NCBI GenBank assembly: GCA_963742035.1
Contig: CAVUKH010000002.1
Coordinates: 647,137-711,136, forward strand
Source: Bog-473 sp963742035
GTDB taxonomy: Bacteria; Actinomycetota; Acidimicrobiia; Acidimicrobiales; RAAP-2
DNA: 64,000 nt
Reading direction: 5' to 3'
Made by a program: the position numbers and the translations under genes. A model generated the notes under the pieces. It was not told the origin of the DNA and ran no database searches. It saw only the letters and a program-made list of their open reading frames with translations. Positions 50,101 through 59,948 of this stretch are shown here, in pieces (the stretch's first letter is position 1; the number at the start of each line of letters is the position of its first letter).

Positions 50101-50524
50101 GGCTGCGGCGCTGCCGGTGCAGGCGTCGGCCTACCCGAGCGCGTCTGACGTGGTGGGCTGGACCGCGGTGCTCAGCGGGCTGGCCGACGGGGGGCCCGCG
50201 ACCGGTTCGGTCCCGGCGGGCACGCTCTATGCGGGCTACGCCCCGGCCGGGGCGTTCACCATGACGGTCGACGGCCACACGGTGGCGCGGCAGTCTGCGT
50301 TCGGCTGGGCTGGGCAGTACGCGGTGCCCGCCAAGGGCGGGGCCACGCTCTCGCTCTCGCAGTTCCCCCTTGTCCCACTGGCGGTCCTCCTCGAACTCGC
50401 CCTGTGGGTGCTGGTGGCCCTCGCGGTCGTCGGGCGACCCCGTCGCGGGCGCGCGTCCTCACTTCCGCCGACCGTGCCCCTGCTCGACGAGCCGGTGATG
50501 ATCGGCGAGACGGTGTCGTTGTGA
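47159..50524 (+). CDS. Large GT2 glycosyltransferase fused to polytopic membrane domain
   Basis: This 1121-residue protein has an N-terminal GT2 domain (AVVAVFVTTDPGPWLEEALSS, FLLLHDDVAPDPDAV, VAPGGCILVRADLFTELKGFD, MGEDLDLSWRSQ) and then, from about residue 430, some ten membrane helices separated by loops, with a large extracytoplasmic segment (about 820-1080) and a final membrane helix (LVPLAVLLELALWVLVALAVV). The same GT2-membrane plus DUF5719 pair occurs in other actinobacteria near GDP-mannose and F420 genes. GTG 47159 has GGAGG 8 nt upstream and is preferred to GTG 47150. It may polymerise or export a surface glycan. Confidence 0.85.
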   Translation: MPAGEEVGPDSLDPLMDAQVPAVVAVFVTTDPGPWLEEALSSLASQDYEELSVLVLSTGEEDPDVTERVARVLPDAFVRHLPGRPGYAAASNEALSMVEGAAFFLLLHDDVAPDPDAVHKMVEESFRSNAGVVSPKFVNWDDPRVLLHVGMTCDKTGAVVDRIIEGEVDHGQHDAVRDVFVAPGGCILVRADLFTELKGFDAGIVAMGEDLDLSWRSQVAGSRVVVAPDARVRHREVIAGGLEPLAVSGEPEGRHPATMQSLQRRHELRAVLKCYTRITLLRVLPQAALLALGEVVVAVLARDRGRVRAVTGAWRWNFRRLTEISMLRGELADHRLFPDSEVRRLQARGSARLSRYLSRLSHQGLEAANAVAVTRERSEREVEREDQVALLTGSVGSAFSEDADFDELDDLGRRAGRDRFGRRVRSSPLSTGRQRTVALVIALLVIAVGTRELFFGTLPLVGQLAPLPSWSASWHHFFSGWQSSGVGTTAPASPAFGLFGLSGTVFFGAMGTLQRVLILGCIPLGAWGVSRCLRPLVSPRARVVAVICYLGLPLPYGALGTGRWDGLVAYALFPFIALGLARTAGVAPYGVEPGSHWRSRPTGQVVLLGTVIAAASCVAPAVVPMVLVTAVAWVLGSLLVGARGPTWRVLVVAVQAVVVALILALPWVVGTALAGKGSVAIFGLPLSGATAPSWGDILRFAVGPAARSPIAWLLVVGAALPLVIARGTRLAWAARMWVLALASWGLAYASTRGDLGSFTPSETVVLAPAALAVAVCVGIGIAAFEYDLSGREFGWRQLASAAAIVFVALGLLPVVGGAIGGRWDLPAQGVEQPLAFLARPSTSVARVLWLGDPRALPAGGWSVQSGLAYALTPEDLPDAAQVLTPAGPGPAEEVAKAVRLAQAGGTVHLGRLLAPAGVRYVVVVDALAPSLVGTSPESVSAPPPAGLNAELLQQDDLQVVPGVMGVQVYENGATIPVTATRAAALPVQASAYPSASDVVGWTAVLSGLADGGPATGSVPAGTLYAGYAPAGAFTMTVDGHTVARQSAFGWAGQYAVPAKGGATLSLSQFPLVPLAVLLELALWVLVALAVVGRPRRGRASSLPPTVPLLDEPVMIGETVSL

Positions 50525-51999
50525 CGCCGGCCCACGGAGCTCGCGAGCACCGGTGGCTCGTGGTCGTCCTCGTGATTCTGGTGGTCGTCGGTATCGGTGT
50601 CGTGGGAGGGGTGCGCGGGACGCCGGCATCCGTGGGTGCCGCGCCGACCCCCAGTGCGCTGGTCGGTGCGCCGGACGCGGAGTCGTCCGCCTGGTACTGC
50701 ACCGGGCAGTCGACCGCGGATGGCGGGTCGCCGGGCATTCTCGTGCTCACCAACACCACCACGCGCCCGGTGACGGCGGGCATCACGGTGACCACCGACT
50801 CGGGCGCCACGGCACACGCGACCGCCGTGGTCCCGGCGCGCGGCGTGGTGGCGCCGACCCTCCCCACGACGTCGTCGGGTTCATGGCAATCCGAGACCGT
50901 CATCACCTCGGGTGGTGGCGTGGCGGTGACCCAGACGGTCCACGGCGTCCTCGGGTGGTCGCAGGCGCCCTGTCAAAGCTCCACCTCGGCCACGTGGTTT
51001 TTCGCCAGCGGCACCACCGCCGCCGCCAACACACTCGCCATCGCGCTGCTGAATCCGACGTCCACACCCGTCGTCGTCGATCTGAGCTTCGTGACGCCGA
51101 GCGGCGTGGTGCACCCCATCAACTACCAGGGGATCGTGCTGCCGGCGGGAGAGATGACGGTGGAGAACGTGACGTCGGAGGTGCAGGAGGTCGACACCAT
51201 CAGCACCGTCGTCACCGCCCGGACCGGCCGCGTCGTCGCGTCGGAGGTGCAGGGGATCGTCGGAGCGGACGCGGCCTTCGGCGGCCTGTCACTCGTTCCC
51301 GGCGTGCCGGCGCCGCAGTCGCAGTGGGCCCTCCCGCAGGCACAGGAGGTGTCGGGCGGCGCTTCGGAGATCGACGTGTTCAACCCCGGGTCGGCCACCG
51401 AGACCGTGACCGTGCAGGTGCGGCTGCCCTCCGGCCCGCTGGACCCGCTGACGGACAGGGTGTTGCCCGGCACGACCTGGGTCCTCCAGACCAGCGCCGA
51501 GACACGCATTCCGGACAATCAGACATACGCCGCCACCATCGACGCCACGGGTGGGCCGGGCGTCGTGGTGGGTCGGTCCGTCGCCCTGCCGGGGACGGCG
51601 ACGCCGCCGCCCCAGGCCGGCGTGGCGCTGGCCGTGGACGCTCTGAGCAGCTCGTCGCCCGGCGCGGAGTGGGTCGTGCCCCCGCCGGGCACCGATGCGA
51701 CGCCCGCAGTGCCCGGCGCGGCCCCGGCGTCCTTGGCGTTGTTCAACACCTCGAGCGACAGCGAGACCTACGACGCCATCGCCACCACTGCGTCGGGGAA
51801 CCACGTGGTGGCCACCGGCACGCTGGCCGCCCGCACCTCGGTGGTCGTGTCAGGGTCGCCGCTCACCGCGGCAGGGCTGACCCCGATACTCGTCCATGCC
51901 TCGGGTCCGATGGCGGTGAGCGAGGATGCCAGCCCATCTGCGGGCGTCGGCGTCGTGTCGATGCCCGGCATCCCGCTGGCGCGTGCCATCGGGGCCTGA
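50521..51999 (+). CDS. DUF5719 family secreted protein
   Basis: The 492-residue product has a membrane/signal helix (WLVVVLVILVVVGIGVVGGV) and an extracytoplasmic beta-rich region with repeated Ig-like modules (ILVLTNTTTRPVTAGITVTT, LAIALLNPTSTPVVVDLSFV, IDVFNPGSATETVTVQVRL, LALFNTSSDSETYDAIATT) and two Cys (AWYCTGQS, APCQSST). It is encoded with a 4-nt overlap right after the GT2 membrane protein, its usual partner. Function is unknown; surface display or glycan attachment is plausible. Confidence 0.82.
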   Translation: MTPAHGAREHRWLVVVLVILVVVGIGVVGGVRGTPASVGAAPTPSALVGAPDAESSAWYCTGQSTADGGSPGILVLTNTTTRPVTAGITVTTDSGATAHATAVVPARGVVAPTLPTTSSGSWQSETVITSGGGVAVTQTVHGVLGWSQAPCQSSTSATWFFASGTTAAANTLAIALLNPTSTPVVVDLSFVTPSGVVHPINYQGIVLPAGEMTVENVTSEVQEVDTISTVVTARTGRVVASEVQGIVGADAAFGGLSLVPGVPAPQSQWALPQAQEVSGGASEIDVFNPGSATETVTVQVRLPSGPLDPLTDRVLPGTTWVLQTSAETRIPDNQTYAATIDATGGPGVVVGRSVALPGTATPPPQAGVALAVDALSSSSPGAEWVVPPPGTDATPAVPGAAPASLALFNTSSDSETYDAIATTASGNHVVATGTLAARTSVVVSGSPLTAAGLTPILVHASGPMAVSEDASPSAGVGVVSMPGIPLARAIGA

Positions 52000-52004
52000 G
52001 CCTC

Positions 52005-53237
52005 CTACAGGTTGTGGCGCTGGTATCGACGCCACAGGGCGCGCCCGCCGACCAGGACGGCGCCGACGAGCAACAGAGCGAAGAGCACCGGACCGGCCAG
52101 CCGGACGAGGCCTTCGACTCCGGTCACGAAGCCGCCGATGCTGGCGTGCCAGGCCCGCACCAGGCCGGACTCGGGCAGCGGTCGCGGCGGCGGTGCCGGC
52201 GAGGGCGTGTGTTCGTCGACCGTCACGGTGAGTGTGGAATAGGTCGTCTGGCTCGTGAGCAGTTGCAGCTGGCCCTGCAGCTGCTCGATCTGGGACTGAA
52301 TGCCGTCGATCTGCTCCTGCACCGACAGGATGTCGCCCACCGTCGTGGCCTTGGTCAGAATGGTCAGGTACTGCTGCAGGCTGTCTTGCAGAGCGGTGAT
52401 GCGTGCTTGCAGATCGACGTACTGGCCGGTGACGTCGGTGGCCTTGGTCGTCAGGTCCGAGACCTTGCCGAGCATTTTGGCCCGTGTGAGGACGGTGGTG
52501 AAGCTCTGCACCGGTACCTGCAACGTCACGCTGCCTGATACGCCACCGCCCGTCGCTCCCGTCTGCGTCTGCGAGTTGGCCACGAAGCCGCCGTAGGCGT
52601 CGGCGAGCGCGGTCAGCTGATTGACCGTCGCGCCGAGCCTCCCACGGCCGACGGTCAGCGCCAGGGAGCCGGTCTGCTGGATTTTGGCGGGCTGGCCGAC
52701 AGCACCGCTGGGGAGGGGCGGCGTGGTGGTCGGCGTCGTCACCGTGGTGGGGCCCTGTGCGGTACCCGAAGAGGGGAGGGCGGCCCCCGGGGTGGCACTG
52801 CCCTTCGACTGGTTCGCCGAGTTGCTCGTGAAGCCTCGCGGTGTGGTCGTGGTGGCGACCGGCGCGTTGACGTGGGAGCGGGCCCCCACACTCGGCGCCG
52901 ACGCGGACGTGTGCGTTGGTTGGGACGCGCCGCGCGTCACGGCGACGACTGCGCCGGCCAACACGAGCAGGGCGACGAAGCCGGCGGCGATCGAGAGCGC
53001 CCGATGGCGGCCGGCCAGGCCGGTGAGGCGGAGCACACGGCCTTTGGCGCCGCCGCCGTCCGTTGACTCGCCGTCGCCATTTCCGTCGCCGTGGTCGCTT
53101 CCGTCGGTTCCGTCGTTTCCGTCGTTGCCGTCGGCGACCCGAGCCACGATGTCCTCGGCCCCCGTGGCGGGGACAGCGAACGTCGCGGCGGCGTCAGCGA
53201 GGAGAGAGGCCAGTCGGTCGTCGTCGAGCATGGTCAT
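52005..53237 (-). CDS. DUF4349 membrane protein, probable anti-sigma partner
   Basis: The 410-residue product starts MTMLDDDRLASLLADAAATF, an anti-sigma-like helical segment, followed by an Asp/Gly/Asn-rich stretch, a membrane helix (about 94-114, LSIAAGFVALLVLAGAVVAV), a Thr/Pro linker, and an extracytoplasmic DUF4349 domain with coiled coil (LTVGRGRLGATVNQLTALAD, VTLQVPVQSFTTVLTRAKML, YVDLQARITALQDSLQQYL) and a second membrane helix near the end. ATG 53237 overlaps the sigma-factor TGA, the normal layout of an ECF sigma/anti-sigma pair. The anti-sigma role is inferred from this. Confidence 0.82.
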   Translation of the reverse strand: MTMLDDDRLASLLADAAATFAVPATGAEDIVARVADGNDGNDGTDGSDHGDGNGDGESTDGGGAKGRVLRLTGLAGRHRALSIAAGFVALLVLAGAVVAVTRGASQPTHTSASAPSVGARSHVNAPVATTTTPRGFTSNSANQSKGSATPGAALPSSGTAQGPTTVTTPTTTPPLPSGAVGQPAKIQQTGSLALTVGRGRLGATVNQLTALADAYGGFVANSQTQTGATGGGVSGSVTLQVPVQSFTTVLTRAKMLGKVSDLTTKATDVTGQYVDLQARITALQDSLQQYLTILTKATTVGDILSVQEQIDGIQSQIEQLQGQLQLLTSQTTYSTLTVTVDEHTPSPAPPPRPLPESGLVRAWHASIGGFVTGVEGLVRLAGPVLFALLLVGAVLVGGRALWRRYQRHNL

Positions 53238-53791
53238 GGGCTGGTCTCCTCGGTACGAGGTAACTCCCCGGCCCCGGCGCCGGCGAGGGCGCACAGGGCG
53301 GGGTCGGCCGCCAGCCGGCGGCGGCCCTCGTGCAGGCGGGACTTCACGGTCCCGGGACGCCGGCCGATCGCCAGCGCGATGTCGCGCTCACTCAGGTCGG
53401 CGTAGTAGCGCAGGACGATCGGGACGCGCAGGGACAACGGGAGCCGCTGCAGCGCGGCCAGCACGGTCTCGGCGACTTCACCTTGCTCGGCTCTCGTCTC
53501 GGGGTCGGCGCCGGACGCCGGCACGTGCGACAGAGGCTCGTCGCCGGCACGCCGGTCGCGATGGGGGATCTCGCGCCGCAGCTTCGAGTAGCAGGAGTTG
53601 ACCACCACGCGGGCCAGCCAGGGCCGGATGCTCGGGACGGCCGAGAGCGAGTCACGGAAGCGCCACGCCCGCAGGTAGGCGTCCTGCACGGCCTCCTCGG
53701 CGTCGGCCCGGTTCCCCATGATCAGGCAGGCGGTACGGAAAGAGGTCACGTAGCCGTCCTCGAGCCAGTCCGCCAGCTGTTGGTCCACCAT
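53234..53791 (-). CDS. ECF-type RNA polymerase sigma factor
   Basis: The 185-residue sigma-70 family protein has region 2 (SFRTACLIMGNRADAEEAVQ, DAYLRAWRFRD with the -10-recognising helix) and region 4 (LQRLPLSLRVPIVLRYYADL, ALAIGRRPGTVKSRLHEGRR), with no region 1 or 3, so it is an extracytoplasmic-function sigma. ATG 53791 has an AAGGGGG just upstream. It is translationally coupled to the DUF4349 membrane protein, which probably sequesters it until an envelope signal arrives. Confidence 0.92.
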   Translation of the reverse strand: MVDQQLADWLEDGYVTSFRTACLIMGNRADAEEAVQDAYLRAWRFRDSLSAVPSIRPWLARVVVNSCYSKLRREIPHRDRRAGDEPLSHVPASGADPETRAEQGEVAETVLAALQRLPLSLRVPIVLRYYADLSERDIALAIGRRPGTVKSRLHEGRRRLAADPALCALAGAGAGELPRTEETSP

Positions 53792-53808
53792 CCCCCTTCA
53801 TGACGCTG

Positions 53809-53848
53809 CGCCGCCCTGATCGGTTCGATCCGATCGCATCGGGCGGCG
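53809..53848 (-). terminator. Two-tier hairpin between ftsH and the sigma-factor gene
   Basis: CGCCGCCC (53809-53816) pairs with GGGCGGCG (53841-53848) and inside it GATCGG (53818-53823) pairs with CCGATC (53830-53835). It lies just downstream of the ftsH stop and just upstream of the sigma gene on the same strand, so it may end the ftsH transcript or attenuate read-through. No U-tract follows. Confidence 0.5.
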
Positions 53849-53859
53849 GTGCGGCAGGC

Positions 53860-56058
<2,199 letters not shown>

Positions 56059-56146
56059 GCTAGGCGCCGACCCCGCTCGGTGGTGACCGCCCCGTCACCC
56101 GGCCGCTCGGCGGTCCCCCTGCAGGTGGGGGCACTGCAGGCACCGG

Positions 56147-56152
56147 TAACGT
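56147..56152 (+). promoter_or_regulatory. -10 box (TAACGT) of the CPBP protease gene
   Basis: TAACGT lies exactly 7 nt before ATG 56160, predicting a leaderless mRNA and favouring this ATG over the in-frame TTG 56154. Confidence 0.5.
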
Positions 56153-56159
56153 CTTGTCG

Positions 56160-57185
56160 ATGACCGATTCCGAGCCCGGCGGGGCGGCTCCAGGCCCACC
56201 GGGCCCGCCGGCGCGCCCGCCCGGGCCGGCTCCTGAAGGGTACGTGCCCCGCGAATGGCTCCAGCAGGCGCCCCCCGGACAGCCGGTCGCGGCCCCGCCA
56301 CCACTACCACGACCGCCGCCGCCACCCCTCCCCCCCGAGGACCCGACGTTCTCGCTCCTCCCGCCCCCACCCTCCGTCCTGCCGGTGGGCGACCTGCCCT
56401 TCCTCGATACCCCGTGGGTCCCTCCCCAGACCAGGCGCCAGGGCTGGATGTGGCTCGTGTACGCCGTGGTCGGCTTCCTCGTGGGCCAGATCGGGGCCCT
56501 GATCTTCGGCTACATCGCCGGCGCCATCGCCGGGAAGACGGGCGCGCAGATGACCGCCATCGCCTCGGCGGCGGTGCCGCCCGAGTGGTACGTGGTGACG
56601 ACGTTGCTCGGCCTGTGGATCGGGTTCATCGGCGCGCCCTGGCTGGCCAGCCGGACCCAGGGGACGCGGCACTTCTTCCGCGACCTCGGTGTGCGCTTCC
56701 GGCTCATCGACCTGGTCGGCATCGCCATCGGCATCGGCGGTCAGATAGTCGTCGCCATCATGTACGCGCCGTTCCAGCACGACATCAAGAACTTCAACGG
56801 GCCGTCCCAGCGCCTGACGGGCGCGTCGCACGGCGCCGGCTTCGTCGTGATCGCCATCGCCACGGTCCTCCTGGCGCCCGCCATGGAGGAGCTGTTCTTC
56901 CGGGGCCTGCTGCTGAAGTCGCTCGTCCGCCTCTTCACGAAATTGGGGGCGGCCGGCGGCGCCCGGACCGCCGGAGTCGTCCTGGCCGTGATCGTCGACG
57001 GGCTCCTCTTCGGTCTGGCCCACGGCGAGTGGGTGCAGCTGGCCGGCCTGGCGATCTTCGGCATGATCCTGGCCGTGGTCTCGTACCGCACCGGACGGCT
57101 GGGCATGAACATGGTCGCCCACGCCAGCTTCAACCTGGTGGCCATCATCGCCATTGCGACCAACGGGAGCATCGTCTTCCACTGA
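56160..57185 (+). CDS. CPBP family intramembrane metalloprotease
   Basis: The 341-residue protein has a Pro-rich cytoplasmic N-terminus of about 95 residues and then about seven membrane helices. It shows the three CPBP (Abi/CAAX) motifs: EELFFRG with Glu243-Glu244, LLFGLAHGEW (FxxxH) and MVAHASFN (HxxxN). These proteases cleave within or near membranes; targets in bacteria are mostly unknown. The GAASH-to-GFVVIAIATVLLAPAM region is typical. It is divergent from ftsH and upstream of manB. Confidence 0.9.
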   Translation: MTDSEPGGAAPGPPGPPARPPGPAPEGYVPREWLQQAPPGQPVAAPPPLPRPPPPPLPPEDPTFSLLPPPPSVLPVGDLPFLDTPWVPPQTRRQGWMWLVYAVVGFLVGQIGALIFGYIAGAIAGKTGAQMTAIASAAVPPEWYVVTTLLGLWIGFIGAPWLASRTQGTRHFFRDLGVRFRLIDLVGIAIGIGGQIVVAIMYAPFQHDIKNFNGPSQRLTGASHGAGFVVIAIATVLLAPAMEELFFRGLLLKSLVRLFTKLGAAGGARTAGVVLAVIVDGLLFGLAHGEWVQLAGLAIFGMILAVVSYRTGRLGMNMVAHASFNLVAIIAIATNGSIVFH

Positions 57186-57193
57186 GCACGCCG

Positions 57194-57235
57194 AGCGGGT
57201 GCGGTTCGGAGCGCAGCGGGTGCGGTTCGGAGCGC
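57194..57235 (+). repeat. Perfect 21-bp tandem direct repeat
   Basis: Two identical 21-bp copies (57194-57214 and 57215-57235), each AGCGGGTGCGGTTCGGAGCG plus a final C, lie between the CPBP stop and the manB -10 box. Two full helical turns per copy would place both on the same DNA face; they reach into the -35 region, so they could be an operator. Confidence 0.85.
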
Positions 57236-57250
57236 CGCGTGGGCGCCCCC

Positions 57251-57256
57251 TATGGT
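57251..57256 (+). promoter_or_regulatory. -10 box (TATGGT) of manB
   Basis: TATGGT lies 8 nt before GTG 57265, again the leaderless spacing. No clear -35 is seen; the 21-bp repeats occupy that region. Confidence 0.5.
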
Positions 57257-57264
57257 TGGGGACC

Positions 57265-58638
57265 GTGAGCCGCATGGATCAGGTCTTCAAGGCGTACGAC
57301 GTGCGCGGCACGGTGCCCGACCAGCTCGACGCCGACATGTGCCGGGCCATCGGCCGCGCCATGGCCCGCTTCGTGGGTACGCCCCGAATCCTGGTGGCCC
57401 GCGACATGCGCGAGAGCGGTGTGGAGCTGGTGGCCGCCTTCTCCGACGGGGTGCGGGCCGAGGGCGTCGACATCACCGACCTGGGCATGGCCTCGACGGA
57501 TTTCTTGTACTTCGCGTCGGGCCACCTCAATGCGCCCGGCGCCATGTTCACGGCCTCGCACAACCCGGCGCAGTACAACGGGCTCAAGCTGTGCCTCTCC
57601 GGCGCGCGACCCATCGGGCGCGACACCGGCCTGGCCGACATTGCGGCAGGCGCCGAGGAGCTGCTGGGTCAGCCGCTGCCACCTCTGAGGGGGACCAGGA
57701 GCGAGCAGAACCTGCTCGACGCCTGGGCCGATCACGTGGTGTCCTTCGTCGACGTCGGGTCGCTGCGCCCGCTCAAGGTCGTGGCCGACACGGCCAACGG
57801 CATGGGCGGGTTGGTGGTGCCCATCGTCTTCGAGCGGCTGCCGTTCACCGTCGACATCCTGTTCCCCGAGCTCGACGGCAACTTCCCGAACCACCCGGCC
57901 GACCCGATTCAGCCCGAGAACCTGATCCCGCTGAAGGCGGCCGTGCTCGAGCACGCCGCCGACATCGGGCTCGCCTTCGACGGGGACGCCGACCGCGTCT
58001 TCCTCGTCGACGAGAAGGCCGAGCCCGTCTCCGGCTCGCTGACGACGGCGCTGGTGGCGGCGTCCATGCTGACCAAGCACCCCGGCGAGACGATCCTCTA
58101 CAACCTGATCTGCTCCCACGTGGTGCCCGAGGTCGTGACGGAAATGGGGGGCACGCCCATCCGCACGCAGGTCGGCCACTCCATCATCAAGAAGGTGATG
58201 GCCGAGACCGGGGCCGTCTTCGGCGGGGAGCACTCGGGCCACTACTACTACCGCGACAACTTCCGGGCCGACTCGGGCATCATCACCGCCCTGTTGGTCC
58301 TCGAGCTGCTCAGCCAGAGCACGCAGCCGCTCTCCGAGATGCTGCTGCCCTTTCAGCGCTATGTGGACTCGGGGGAGATCAACACCACCGTCACCAGCCC
58401 GACCGCCACCGTGGAGGCCATCGCCACGCACGAGCGCAAGGCGGGCGCCTCGGTCGACATGCTCGACGGACTCACGGTCGAGCACGGCGACTGGTGGTAC
58501 AACGTGCGCCCGTCCAACACCGAGCCGTTGCTCCGTCTCAACGTGGAGGCCAAGACAGCCGAGCGCTGCGCTGCCCACGTGGCGGAGGTCCGACAGCTCA
58601 TTGCCGACAACGCCGGCCTCGCCGCCGGCCCGAACTGA
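57265..58638 (+). CDS. manB: Phosphomannomutase/phosphoglucomutase
   Basis: ManB interconverts mannose-6-phosphate and mannose-1-phosphate, feeding GDP-mannose. The 457-residue alpha-D-phosphohexomutase has all four domain signatures: FKAYDVRGT, the phosphoserine loop MFTASHNPAQYNGLK, the metal loop FDGDADRVFLVD, the sugar loop GGEHSGHYYYRD and the phosphate loop NVRPSNTEPLLRLN. It starts at GTG 57265 (ATG 57274 is possible) and is followed by Trm112-like and SIS isomerase genes, the order seen at Rv3257c-Rv3256c in Mycobacterium. Confidence 0.94.
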   Translation: MSRMDQVFKAYDVRGTVPDQLDADMCRAIGRAMARFVGTPRILVARDMRESGVELVAAFSDGVRAEGVDITDLGMASTDFLYFASGHLNAPGAMFTASHNPAQYNGLKLCLSGARPIGRDTGLADIAAGAEELLGQPLPPLRGTRSEQNLLDAWADHVVSFVDVGSLRPLKVVADTANGMGGLVVPIVFERLPFTVDILFPELDGNFPNHPADPIQPENLIPLKAAVLEHAADIGLAFDGDADRVFLVDEKAEPVSGSLTTALVAASMLTKHPGETILYNLICSHVVPEVVTEMGGTPIRTQVGHSIIKKVMAETGAVFGGEHSGHYYYRDNFRADSGIITALLVLELLSQSTQPLSEMLLPFQRYVDSGEINTTVTSPTATVEAIATHERKAGASVDMLDGLTVEHGDWWYNVRPSNTEPLLRLNVEAKTAERCAAHVAEVRQLIADNAGLAAGPN

Positions 58639-58648
58639 GGAGATCCCG

Positions 58649-58891
58649 ATGAGCCTCGACCCGCTCCTGCTCGACGTGCTGGCCTGTCCCGAGGACAAGG
58701 GGCCACTGCTGTGGTTCGAGGACGAGGACATCCTCTACAACCCGCGGCTGCACAAGAGCTACACCGTGGCTGACGGCGTGCCGGTGCTCTTGCTCGATGA
58801 AGCGGTAGCCGTCGGCGAGCCCGAGCACGAGCGTCTGATGGCCAAGGCCGAGAGCGACAACGTGCGGGCCACGGGTCCGGCGTCTGGGTGA
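58649..58891 (+). CDS. Trm112-like/UPF0434 small protein
   Basis: The 80-residue product has the Trm112 pattern LLDVLACPEDKGPLLWFEDE and SYTVADGVPVLLLDEA. Usual Trm112 proteins carry zinc Cys pairs; here only CPEDKG remains, so zinc binding is doubtful. In other domains of life Trm112 activates methyltransferases; in actinobacteria the gene sits constantly between manB and the SIS isomerase and its role is unclear. ATG 58649 has GAGGAGA just upstream and its TGA overlaps the next GTG. Confidence 0.88.
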   Translation: MSLDPLLLDVLACPEDKGPLLWFEDEDILYNPRLHKSYTVADGVPVLLLDEAVAVGEPEHERLMAKAESDNVRATGPASG

Positions 58892-59943
58892 ACGGGCGGC
58901 CACTCGACTCGCTCGGGATGTGGGAGGCCACCGCCAGCCTGCCCGAGCAGTTGTCCGGGGCCCTGCGCACTGCTGGCGATGCCTTCGATGGGATCGCACC
59001 TCCGGGCGGTGGTGGCGGCGCCCTCCGTGCCGTCGCGGCGTTCGGTCTCGGAACGGGGGCCGCTGCCTGCGCAGCCGCAGCCGCTCTGAGCGCACCCGAC
59101 CTGACCGTGCCGTTCTGGGTCGGGCGGGGGTCCGCTCTCCCGGCCTTCGTCAATGCGACCACGCTGGTCCTGGCCGTCTCGCCGTCGGGTGACACCGAGG
59201 AGACGCTGACCGCCGCAGAGAAAGCAGTCGAACGCGGGGCGATGGTGGTCGCGGTCGGGGGCGCGCCCGATGGTGCGCTCGCCCGCTTGGCGACCGACGC
59301 CGGGCTGCCCTGGTGCCCGGTGGCGCCCGGTGGGACCGCGGCGCGGGCGGCACTGGGGGCCACCACGGTGCCGGTGCTCGTCGCGCTGGCGCGCGCCGGC
59401 CTGCGGGCGGATTGCGCGGCGACGGTGGAAGCGGCGGCGGCCGCCCTGGAGGCGCGGCGCGGGACCCTCCTGGCGCCCTCCGGGCCGCCGGCCGAGTTGG
59501 CGCGCCGGCTCGGCCGCACCATCCCGCTGGTCTACGGGTCCGCCGGCCTCGCCGCCGTGGCGGCCACGTGGTGGAAGGCCGAGGTGAACCTCAACGCCAA
59601 GGCCCCCGCCTTCGCGGCGGCCGTGCCCGAGTTGACCCACGACGAGCTGGCCGGCTGGGGCCAGGGCGGTGACGTGACGCGACAGACGATGTCGCTGGTG
59701 CTGCTCCGCCACGCCGGTGAGGCGCCGCGGGCCGCCGGCCAGTTCGACGCGGTGCGGGCGGCCACCGACGAGGTCATGGCCGACGTGATCGAGGTGCAGG
59801 GCGAGGGCGACGACGAGCTGAGCCGCTTCTTCGACCTCGCATTGCTGGGCTCGCTCGTCTCACTGCACCTGGCCGCCCACGAGGGCGTCGACCCCGGCCC
59901 GGTGCCAGCCGTCGCCGAGGCACAGGCAGGGCGGACGCTGTAG
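58888..59943 (+). CDS. SIS-domain phosphoglucose/phosphomannose isomerase-like protein
   Basis: The 351-residue protein matches the bifunctional PGI/PMI family: a first SIS subdomain (VNATTLVLAVSPSGDTEETL, phosphosugar loop SPSGDTEET) and a C-terminal subdomain (PLVYGSAGLAAVAATWWKAEVN and NLNAKAPAFAAAVPELTHDELAGW in two blocks). It probably converts fructose-6-phosphate to mannose-6-phosphate for ManB. GTG 58888 overlaps the Trm112 stop. Its 3' end converges on the thiolase gene. Confidence 0.88.
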   Translation: MNGRPLDSLGMWEATASLPEQLSGALRTAGDAFDGIAPPGGGGGALRAVAAFGLGTGAAACAAAAALSAPDLTVPFWVGRGSALPAFVNATTLVLAVSPSGDTEETLTAAEKAVERGAMVVAVGGAPDGALARLATDAGLPWCPVAPGGTAARAALGATTVPVLVALARAGLRADCAATVEAAAAALEARRGTLLAPSGPPAELARRLGRTIPLVYGSAGLAAVAATWWKAEVNLNAKAPAFAAAVPELTHDELAGWGQGGDVTRQTMSLVLLRHAGEAPRAAGQFDAVRAATDEVMADVIEVQGEGDDELSRFFDLALLGSLVSLHLAAHEGVDPGPVPAVAEAQAGRTL

Positions 59944-59948
59944 CGCGC

